DNA of 5,663 nt, taken from the NCBI GenBank assembly GCA_023443705.1, contig JAEZTD010000304.1, forward strand, positions 1-5,663. Direction: 5' to 3'. The stretch's first letter is position 1; every line of letters begins with the position of its first letter. Below the pieces are notes generated by a model, which made no database searches, was not told the origin of the DNA, and worked only from the letters and a program-made list of their open reading frames with translations. Origin of the DNA: Bacillota bacterium (lineage in GTDB: Bacteria > Bacillota > Clostridia > Christensenellales > Aristaeellaceae). This document shows positions 1-5,135 of this stretch, piece after piece. A program made the position numbers and the translations under genes.

Positions 1-177
1 GTCCTTGAGGGTGAGCATCAGCTTGCCCGCGAAGGGGAGCCGCGCGGTCTTGCCGGTTTTGTTGGCGAAGTAGACCTCGACCACCAGCGTTTCGTCCTTG
101 TAGAAGATCCGGCGCGCGCTGACGTAAACCTTCTTCGCCTTGCCGGTGGCGGGCTTTTTATAGATCGCCTCGTTGCC
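1..177 (-). other. Unassigned C-terminal region of the caspase/BIG2 protein (truncated by the window)
   Basis: Residues 783-841 no longer follow the BIG2 pattern. A lysine-rich linker (788-798, YKKPATGKAKK) leads into alternating strands such as KVYVSARRIFY, TLVVEVYFANKTG and KLMLTLKD. This resembles the start of a beta-sandwich module, somewhat like the surface-layer-associated (SLAP-type) domains that describe a protein in terms of assembled and secreted structure, but I cannot assign it. The remainder is outside the window, so any cell-wall anchor is not visible. Confidence 0.45.
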
Positions 178-2523
178 GGTGACGGTGATCTTGCAATCGG
201 CTTTGACCTTGCCGGACGAGGCGCGGATGATGGCCGTGCCGCTGGATACCGCGGTAACCAGGCCGTTCGCATCGACCGTGGCGACCTTTTTGTTGTTTGA
301 GGCCCACTTAACCGCGTTCGGCCCCGCAGACACCGGGTTGGTGTCGGCGGTCAGCTGCAGCGTCGACTGACCGTCGTCAAGACCGATGGTCAGCGTGGCG
401 CTCTTTTTGCTCAGCTTGATTGACTTGAGCATTACCGGGTCCACCTGCAGAAGGCACCGGGCCTTTTTGCCGTTGTGGGCCCTGGCGGTGATGACGGTCT
501 TGCCGGGCGCCAGCGCGGTAATCTTGCCGTTTTCATCCACGGTAGCGACGGATTCCTTGCTGCTGGACCAGAAGGCGGTAGAGATGGTGGCGTTGGCGGG
601 CGCGATCCTGACTTTGAGTTCCTGCTGGCCGCCGACGGTCATCTTCATCTTGGTCTTATTCAGCAAGACGGACTTCGCCGGCACGTCCACGACGCTGACG
701 GTGACCGTGGCGGTAACGCCGCTGTCCAGCGACGCGGTGACGACGGTCATGCCGTTCGCGACGGCGGTGACCTTGCCGGACGCGTCGACCGTGGCAATGG
801 ACGGATCGGCGGATGTCCAGGATGTATCAAGGAGGAGGCCGGACGGCATGATCTTCGCGGTCAGCTTCTGTTCGCCGCCCTTTTTCAGCGACACCGGGTT
901 CGGGGAGATCGACAGTTCGGCGCCCTTGACGGTGACCTCCAACTGGGCGGTGACGCCGCTCGAGGTGACGGCGGTCATGACGGCCTTACCCGGCTTCTCG
1001 GCGACGAGCAGGCCACTGTTGTTCACAAAGGCGACCTCGGGGGCGGAACTGGTCCAATTGACGGTCGCGTCCTCGGGGTTCTTGGGCGCAAGCTTGTAAT
1101 CAAGGGTCATGGCGTTGCCCTCGTACAGCGAAACGGCTTTGTTCGCCAGTTCAATGGCGGTGACTTCCTTGCCCTTGTTGACCACCTTGATGGTTGCGGT
1201 GGCGGTGATGCCCCGCTCGGTGGTGGCGGTGATGACCGCGTCGCCCAAACCCTTGGCGGCAATGTTGCCCTTGTTGTCAACGGTGGCGACAGAGGCGTCG
1301 TCGGTGGACCAAGTGATGCTTTCATCGGCATTTTCGGGGATGAGCGTGAGGCCCAGCTTGCGGCTGGTGCCCTCGCCCAGCACAAGGCGCTCCTGCTCCA
1401 TCTGAAGAGACTCGGCAAACACCACGTCCCGGACGGTGATGTCGCAGGCGGCGGCCATGCCGTTGTCCGACATGGCGACGATGCGCGCGTTTCCGGCGCG
1501 GATGCCGCTCACGACGCCCTTGTCGTCCACGGTGGCGATGGCGAGGTCGCTCGACGACCATGTCAGCTTGGGCCTCGAGGCATTGGACGGGGAAACCGAC
1601 GCTTCCAGCTGCAGCGTGTAGTTGGTGGCGACGTCCGCCTGATCGCGGTCGATATCAACCTTTAACACCTCGGTGTCGGCACGCCGTGCCAGAACCGGGT
1701 ACGCGCTGCCGGCGGGGCTGACGGCCACCTGCACCTGAGGTGCGCCGGTTCCCGCGGCGATCGCGCCTTCAATGTAGGCCTTGGCTTCGGTAAGAGACAC
1801 CGCGCCGTTTCCGTCCGCGTCGCCCAGAAGGTCGGCGGGTTGCTGCCCTTGGTAGTCGTAGCCGCAGGCGGCGGTCAGGTGGTAGGTGACGAGGCCATGG
1901 GCGGTGTCCGAGGCCGCACCCGAAGTGACGGACGAGGCGAGCGTCGCCCCAGAGAGCACGAAGTAGTGTTCCGGATCGGCGAGAAAAATCTCCGACACTT
2001 TGGCGTTGAATTTGTCGAGAACTTCCTTCGCGGCAAGGCCGCTCTTTTCAACCAACGAATCGGCGTAACGGCAGTCGAAGACCACAATCTTGGTGCCGGG
2101 CATCTCGTCCAGCGCCGCCTTGATGCGGTCGATCCGAACGGTCTTTGCGTCGGTGCCGACGATGGAGGCCACTTCCTGGTCGCTGATGTAGCCGTGCCCG
2201 GCAAAGAACCAGAAGGAAACGTCGTCCTCGTCCACGCCCCAGGAGGTCATCTCCCCCAGAAGGCTGGACAGCTCCGACGCCTTCAGGTTGGTGCGGATGG
2301 TCGGCTGCTGGTAGATGGCGCCGGCTTCGTTGGCGGTCTGCAGCGCGGCCCACATCCGGTTGGCGTCGGTGACGCATCCCTGAAGCGCACTGGAAGCGTA
2401 GTTGTCAATGCCAATCAGCGTCGCCCGGTACGTGGTGACGCCGTCCCCCTCCGCCAAAGCAGTGGCCGCGAGAGAAGCCGTCAACATTGCGATCAGCATG
2501 AAGCATACCGCCAGTTTCCTCAT
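1..2523 (-). CDS. Secreted caspase-like (C14) protein with EF-hand and six BIG2 Ig-like repeats; partial, C-terminus beyond left edge
   Basis: The frame is open from the ATG at 2523 down to position 1, giving 841 residues without a stop, so the true length is unknown. Domains in order: signal peptide (1-24), caspase-like peptidase fold (about 30-225), an EF-hand-type loop (235-246), six BIG2 repeats (about 287-782) and the start of an unassigned beta-rich region (783-841). The caspase part shows the opening strand ATLIGIDNY (34-42), GCVTDA (49-54), the histidine motif FFAGHGY (H110), the cysteine region VVFDCRYADS (C151) and a late HGLVTYHL (209-216). Family knowledge: such proteins are exported by Clostridia and may act as cell-surface proteases or adhesins. 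The substrate is unknown. The start is supported by AGGAGG 10 nt upstream and by the signal peptide. The active-site cysteine motif is unusual, so proteolytic activity is uncertain. The gene diverges from glyS and has no visible partner here. Confidence 0.9.
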   Translation of the reverse strand, partial: MRKLAVCFMLIAMLTASLAATALAEGDGVTTYRATLIGIDNYASSALQGCVTDANRMWAALQTANEAGAIYQQPTIRTNLKASELSSLLGEMTSWGVDEDDVSFWFFAGHGYISDQEVASIVGTDAKTVRIDRIKAALDEMPGTKIVVFDCRYADSLVEKSGLAAKEVLDKFNAKVSEIFLADPEHYFVLSGATLASSVTSGAASDTAHGLVTYHLTAACGYDYQGQQPADLLGDADGNGAVSLTEAKAYIEGAIAAGTGAPQVQVAVSPAGSAYPVLARRADTEVLKVDIDRDQADVATNYTLQLEASVSPSNASRPKLTWSSSDLAIATVDDKGVVSGIRAGNARIVAMSDNGMAAACDITVRDVVFAESLQMEQERLVLGEGTSRKLGLTLIPENADESITWSTDDASVATVDNKGNIAAKGLGDAVITATTERGITATATIKVVNKGKEVTAIELANKAVSLYEGNAMTLDYKLAPKNPEDATVNWTSSAPEVAFVNNSGLLVAEKPGKAVMTAVTSSGVTAQLEVTVKGAELSISPNPVSLKKGGEQKLTAKIMPSGLLLDTSWTSADPSIATVDASGKVTAVANGMTVVTASLDSGVTATVTVSVVDVPAKSVLLNKTKMKMTVGGQQELKVRIAPANATISTAFWSSSKESVATVDENGKITALAPGKTVITARAHNGKKARCLLQVDPVMLKSIKLSKKSATLTIGLDDGQSTLQLTADTNPVSAGPNAVKWASNNKKVATVDANGLVTAVSSGTAIIRASSGKVKADCKITVTGNEAIYKKPATGKAKKVYVSARRIFYKDETLVVEVYFANKTGKTARLPFAGKLMLTLKD
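178..1665 (-). repeat. Six tandem BIG2 (bacterial Ig-like group 2) repeats, protein level
   Basis: Six units of about 80-87 residues: approximately 287-366, 368-449, 451-533, 535-613, 614-695 and 696-782. Each carries a core W-x-S-x-(D/N/K) strand, then (V/I)-A-x-V-(D/N)-x-x-G-x-(V/I), a G-x-(A/T)-x-(I/V) turn and a closing (I/V)-x-V strand. Tryptophans are at 322, 405, 490, 569, 652 and 740. The A-T-V-D signature is intact in units 1, 2, 4, 5 and 6 and changed to A-F-V-N in unit 3. The units differ in sequence, which points to old duplication and not a recent expansion. Known role of the fold: extended stalk or adhesion modules on exported proteins. Confidence 0.9.
1786..1821 (-). other. EF-hand-type calcium-binding loop
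   Basis: Residues 235-246 read DADGNGAVSLTE, which fits D-x-D-x-N-G-x-(hydrophobic)-x-x-x-E with ligands D235, D237, N239 and E246. A helix-like EAKAYIEGAI follows. Such a D-x-(D/N)-G loop before a helix commonly closes bacterial caspase-like domains, so it is probably structural or calcium-dependent, not a free-standing dockerin. Only one loop is seen; a dockerin would need two. Confidence 0.75.
1849..2436 (-). other. Caspase-like peptidase C14 domain
   Basis: Approximately residues 30-225. The first strand YRATLIGIDNY, the GCVTDANRM helix start and the FWFFAGHGY histidine motif match bacterial C14 caspase/metacaspase-type domains. The histidine is H110 (codon at 2194-2196). About 41 residues later, after the strand TKIVVF, comes D150-C151-R152-Y153-A154-D155-S156. 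Families of this type usually have D-(S/A)-C-x-S-G here, so the Cys is one position early or one residue is deleted. The closing HGLVTYHL segment resembles the G-x-F-T-Y-x-L element of the small-subunit part. The fold assignment is confident; activity is not. Confidence 0.8.
2452..2523 (-). other. Sec signal peptide of the caspase/BIG2 protein
   Basis: Residues 1-24 have a short basic n-region (R2, K3), a hydrophobic core (about 4-20) and an A-L-A site before E25, matching signal peptidase I cleavage. The downstream sequence turns hydrophilic at once (EGDG). C7 lies too early and without a proper lipobox to make this a lipoprotein. Export through Sec is inferred from this pattern. Confidence 0.85.
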
Positions 2524-2533
2524 CGGTACTAGA

Positions 2534-2539
2534 CCTCCT
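2534..2539 (-). promoter_or_regulatory. Shine-Dalgarno site of the caspase/BIG2 gene
   Basis: On the minus strand AGGAGG sits 10 nt before the ATG at 2523. It is a perfect six-base core and fixes this start over any downstream methionine such as M9 or M13. Confidence 0.85.
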
Positions 2540-2622
2540 GAATGAAATCGCGAAAAGCATCCGCTTCCCTTTTGACGCAGAAAGGCGTGGGCGCGATGCA
2601 AAAATACGCATAATTTTTTCTA

Positions 2623-2651
2623 AGTATATCATATGTATCCGGAGATTTCCA
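2623..2651 (-). promoter_or_regulatory. Candidate sigma-70/SigA promoter with extended -10 for the caspase/BIG2 gene
   Basis: Read on the minus strand, TGGAAA (2651-2646) and TATACT (2628-2623) are separated by 17 nt. TGA directly before the -10 gives an extended TGnTATACT element, which compensates for a -35 with four of six consensus bases. Transcription would begin near 2616 and leave a leader of about 90 nt. Prediction from sequence only. Confidence 0.6.
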
Positions 2652-2674
2652 CGCGGCAATTCCTTCCAAGCCGA

Positions 2675-2717
2675 ATTTAACAAGCATCCGCAGGCAGGAT
2701 TTAACGCTTGGGGCTTG
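2675..2717. repeat. Cluster of short direct and inverted repeats upstream of glyS (possible operator)
   Basis: ATTTAAC occurs at 2675-2681 and 2699-2705 (24 nt start to start). GCTTG occurs at 2706-2710 and 2713-2717. CCAAGC at 2666-2671 and GCTTGG at 2706-2711 form an inverted pair. The cluster abuts the candidate glyS -35 box. A regulator site is possible but no known binding motif was recognised. Confidence 0.3.
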
Positions 2718-2744
2718 CACAAACACGGCGCGGACTGGTATCAT
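2715..2744 (+). promoter_or_regulatory. Candidate promoter of the glyS operon
   Basis: TTGCAC (2715-2720) and TATCAT (2739-2744) are separated by 18 nt. The predicted start near 2751 gives a short leader of roughly 37 nt. A second -10-like hexamer, TACAAT at 2749-2754, has no matching -35 at normal spacing. Prediction from sequence only. Confidence 0.5.
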
Positions 2745-2772
2745 GTTGTACAATCAGGATAAAATCAGAATA

Positions 2773-2778
2773 AAAGGA
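2773..2778 (+). promoter_or_regulatory. Shine-Dalgarno site of glyS
   Basis: AAAGGA lies 9 nt before the ATG at 2788 and supports this start. The overlapping ATG at 2778 is in another frame and has no site of its own. Confidence 0.7.
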
Positions 2779-2787
2779 TGATTCGTA

Positions 2788-4167
2788 ATGGCGCAGTTGA
2801 CGATGGACAAGCTGGTCGCGCTATGCAAAAACCGCGGTTTCATTTTTTCGGGCTCCGAGATTTACGGCGGCCTCGCCAACACCTGGGACTACGGCCCGCT
2901 GGGCGTAGAGCTCAAGAACAATGTCAAGCGCGCCTGGTGGCGCAAGTTCGTGCAGGAAAGCCCCTACAACACCGGCCTTGACTGCGCGATCCTGATGAAC
3001 CGTGAAGTCTGGGTGGCCTCGGGCCACGTGGGCGGCTTCAATGACCCGCTGATGGACTGCAAGTCCTGCAAGGCGCGCTTTCGCGCCGACAAGCTGATCG
3101 AGGACGCCACCGAGGGCCGTATCCAGGCCGACGGCTGGACCAACGAAAAGCTCGAAGCCTACATCCGCGACGAGGGGCTCAAGTGCCCCCAGTGCGGCAA
3201 GACCGACTTCACCGGCATCCGTCAGTTCAACATGATGTTCAAGACCTTCCAGGGCGTCAACCAGGACACCGCCGCGGAGATCTACCTGCGCCCGGAGACC
3301 GCCCAGGGCATCTTTGTCAACTTCAAAAACGTGATGCGCACCACCCGCAAAAAGCTGCCCGCGGGCATCTGCCAGATTGGCAAATCCTTCCGAAACGAGA
3401 TCACGCCGGGCAACTTCATCTTCCGCGTGCGCGAATTCGAGCAGATGGAACTGGAGTTCTTCTGCCGCCCCGGCGAGGACCTGGAGTGGTTCCAGTACTG
3501 GCGCGGCTTCTGCCGCGACTGGCTGCTCTCCCTCGGCATGAACGAGCAGCACCTGCGCCTTCGCGATCACGACCCGGACGAGCTGGCCTTCTACTCGAAG
3601 GCGACCACCGACTTTGAGTTCCTGTTCCCCTTCGGCTGGGGCGAGCTCTGGGGCATCGCGGACCGCACCGATTACGACCTAAAGCAGCACCAGGAGCACT
3701 CAGGCGAATCGATGGAATACCTCGACCCGTTGACGGGCGAGAAGTTCATCCCCTACTGCGTCGAGCCGTCCGTCGGCGTCGACCGCGCGCTCTTGGCCTT
3801 CCTTTGCGATGCCTACGAGGAGCAAGAACTGGAGGGCGGCGACAGCCGTGTGGTCATGCACCTGCACCCGGCGCTGGCCCCCGTCAAGGCCGCCGTGCTG
3901 CCGCTGCAGAAGAACAAGCTGGGCGACAAGGCCCGCGAGGTCTACCAGCAGCTTTCCAAGAAGTTCATGCTGGAATATGACGAAACCGGCTCCATCGGCA
4001 AGCGCTACCGCCGGCAGGACGAAATCGGAACGCCCATGTGCATCACCATCGATTTCGATACCCTCGAGAACGAGACGGTCACCATGCGCGACCGCGACAC
4101 CATGACCCAGGAGCGCCTGCCCATTTCCGCGCTGGAGGCCTACATCTCCGGCAAGATCGACTTTTAA
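2788..4167 (+). CDS. glyS: Glycine--tRNA ligase, single-chain class II (alpha2) type
   Basis: Charges tRNA-Gly with glycine using ATP in the cytoplasm. The 459 residues are within the usual length of the single-chain homodimeric GlyRS, which is unrelated to the alpha2beta2 enzyme of E. coli. The N-terminus carries the family signature GGLANTWDYGPLG (27-39). An insertion holds two CxxC pairs (C91/C94 and C133/C136), a likely zinc site. RPETAQGIF (168-176) and motif 2 around SFRNE (R202, E204) form the active site, with F-E-Q-M-E-L-E-F-F at 217-225. Motif 3 is EPSVGVDRALLAF (R333). The anticodon-binding domain follows from about 355, with the conserved R-x-x-D-E-I-G-T-P and T-V-T-M-R-D-R-D-T segments near the end. 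All key motifs are present, so it should be functional. It is the first gene of the plus-strand cluster; its TAA touches the ATG of the transporter gene. Confidence 0.97.
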   Translation: MAQLTMDKLVALCKNRGFIFSGSEIYGGLANTWDYGPLGVELKNNVKRAWWRKFVQESPYNTGLDCAILMNREVWVASGHVGGFNDPLMDCKSCKARFRADKLIEDATEGRIQADGWTNEKLEAYIRDEGLKCPQCGKTDFTGIRQFNMMFKTFQGVNQDTAAEIYLRPETAQGIFVNFKNVMRTTRKKLPAGICQIGKSFRNEITPGNFIFRVREFEQMELEFFCRPGEDLEWFQYWRGFCRDWLLSLGMNEQHLRLRDHDPDELAFYSKATTDFEFLFPFGWGELWGIADRTDYDLKQHQEHSGESMEYLDPLTGEKFIPYCVEPSVGVDRALLAFLCDAYEEQELEGGDSRVVMHLHPALAPVKAAVLPLQKNKLGDKAREVYQQLSKKFMLEYDETGSIGKRYRRQDEIGTPMCITIDFDTLENETVTMRDRDTMTQERLPISALEAYISGKIDF

Positions 4168-4170
4168 ATG
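4162..4170 (+). promoter_or_regulatory. glyS stop / transporter start junction (TTT TAA ATG)
   Basis: The glyS TAA (4165-4167) is followed with no gap by the ATG (4168-4170) of the transporter gene. No good Shine-Dalgarno is visible in the 20 nt before the ATG, so the downstream gene is probably translated by ribosomes that terminate on glyS and reinitiate. That coupling is inferred. Confidence 0.6.
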
Positions 4171-5100
4171 GTTCTTTCCGCCGTTGGCATCGTGCTTTCG
4201 ATCTTCTTGATGATTGGCCTCGGCATGCTGCTGATCCAGCTCGGCTGGCTGAAGGACGAGCACGCGGAAGTTGTTTCGCGCCTGGTGGTCTCGGTGGGCC
4301 TTCCGGCCCTGATCATTCACAACATCTTCACCGAGTTTACCCGGGACGACCTCCTTTCCTCCGCGGTCGGCATCCTGGTGCCCGTGATCTCGATCCTCAT
4401 AACCGGCCTGATCGCCCTTTTCGCCGCCCGCGCCTTCAAAATCCCGAAGGCGCGGCGCGGCGCGTTCGTATGCATGGTGACGTTTTCAAATTCCGTGTTT
4501 ATCGGCGTCCCGGTGTCGCTGGCGCTGTTCGGCGCGGAGGCCATGCCTTACGCCCTGCTCTACTACATCGCGAACACGTCGATCTTCTGGTCCTGGGGCT
4601 ACGCGCTGATGCGCGCCGACGCCGGCCAGAAAGGACCGCTGGACCTGAAAAAACTCCTTCCGCTGCCGCTTGTCACCTTCGCGGCCGCCATCCTTCTGGT
4701 GCTTCTGGGCGTCAGGCTCCCGGTGTTCATCCTGGATGCGGCGAAGTACGTGGGCAACCTCGTCACGCCGCTTTCGATGATCTTCACCGGCATGGTGCTC
4801 ATCCGGATGCTCAGGCGCGGTGGGCTCCGCTGGCAGAAGGGCTACCTTTCCGTGCTTCTCGGGCGTTTTCTGCTGGCGCCGGGGCTGCTTCTGCTGACCG
4901 CGCTCTTCTTCCCTGCCGCGCCGGAACTCATGCGCAATGCGCTGCTCATTCAGGCGGCCATGCCGGTGATGTCCCAGACGCCCATCGTGGCGAAGGCTTG
5001 CGGCGGCGACGACGAGTACGCTGCGGGCGGCGTCCTCGTGACGGCGCTGTTCTCGCTCCTCGCGATCCCCGGTTACATGGCGCTGATCCCGTTTCTGTAG
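4168..5100 (+). CDS. AEC family (auxin efflux carrier type) membrane transporter
   Basis: A 310-residue integral membrane protein of the Mem_trans/AEC family, secondary carriers of the inner membrane. Bacterial members are mostly described or proposed as exporters of malate, malonate or other organic acids; the substrate cannot be read from this sequence. About ten hydrophobic segments are visible: near 4-24, 35-54, 65-88, 98-119, 126-148, 163-182, 188-212, 225-248, 254-275 and 285-309. Two helix-breaking family motifs are intact: FSNSVFIGVP (106-115) in the first half and PVMSQTPIVAKACGGD (266-281) in the second, the crossover regions of this two-repeat fold. The start at 4168 puts the first helix at the N-terminus as usual in the family. 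It immediately follows glyS and lies 35 nt before the lipoate ligase gene, so it is probably co-transcribed with both. A GlyRS link does not by itself show that it moves glycine. Confidence 0.9.
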   Translation: MVLSAVGIVLSIFLMIGLGMLLIQLGWLKDEHAEVVSRLVVSVGLPALIIHNIFTEFTRDDLLSSAVGILVPVISILITGLIALFAARAFKIPKARRGAFVCMVTFSNSVFIGVPVSLALFGAEAMPYALLYYIANTSIFWSWGYALMRADAGQKGPLDLKKLLPLPLVTFAAAILLVLLGVRLPVFILDAAKYVGNLVTPLSMIFTGMVLIRMLRRGGLRWQKGYLSVLLGRFLLAPGLLLLTALFFPAAPELMRNALLIQAAMPVMSQTPIVAKACGGDDEYAAGGVLVTALFSLLAIPGYMALIPFL

Positions 5101-5120
5101 CCAATCCGACATCCTATAGT

Positions 5121-5129
5121 AAAGAGGTG
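5121..5129 (+). promoter_or_regulatory. Shine-Dalgarno site of lplA, deciding a GTG start
   Basis: AAAGAGGTG contains GAGG (5124-5127), 8 nt before the GTG at 5136. This favours 5136 over the in-frame GTG at 5127, which lies inside the site, and the TTG at 5130. Confidence 0.7.
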
Positions 5130-5135
5130 TTGCCC

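Noticed and set aside
475..1665. Long plus-strand open frame (396 codons), glycine- and aspartate-rich
   Set aside because: It lies antisense to the BIG2 repeats, which have recognisable domain structure, and it has low-complexity composition with no family match. High GC with a codon bias for G/C in the third position makes long antisense frames common.
2493..2514. Possible lipobox at C7 of the caspase/BIG2 protein
   Set aside because: LAVC has valine before the Cys and lies at residue 7, too early for a lipoprotein signal. The ALA cleavage site at 22-24 fits better.
1840..2532. Plus-strand open frame of 230 codons opposite the caspase-like domain
   Set aside because: Antisense to clear caspase motifs, and no ribosome site or recognisable domain.
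2821..3570. Minus-strand open frame of 249 codons within glyS
   Set aside because: It is the complementary frame of a fully conserved GlyRS. Its alanine/valine/leucine-rich composition follows from GC-rich codons.
3700..4320. Minus-strand open frame of 206 codons across the glyS/transporter junction
   Set aside because: Antisense to two well-supported genes, with no promoter or ribosome site.
4486..5112. Minus-strand open frame of 208 codons opposite the transporter
   Set aside because: Its highly charged Arg/His/Glu-rich composition is the expected antisense image of a GC-rich membrane protein gene.
5092..5120. Promoter-like TATAGT (5115-5120) before lplA
   Set aside because: The hexamer at the right spacing upstream (TTTCTG, 5092-5097) is a poor -35, and the gap of 35 nt fits an operon. 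An internal promoter cannot be excluded.
5101..5135. Terminator between the transporter and lplA
   Set aside because: No GC-rich hairpin followed by a T run is visible in the gap.
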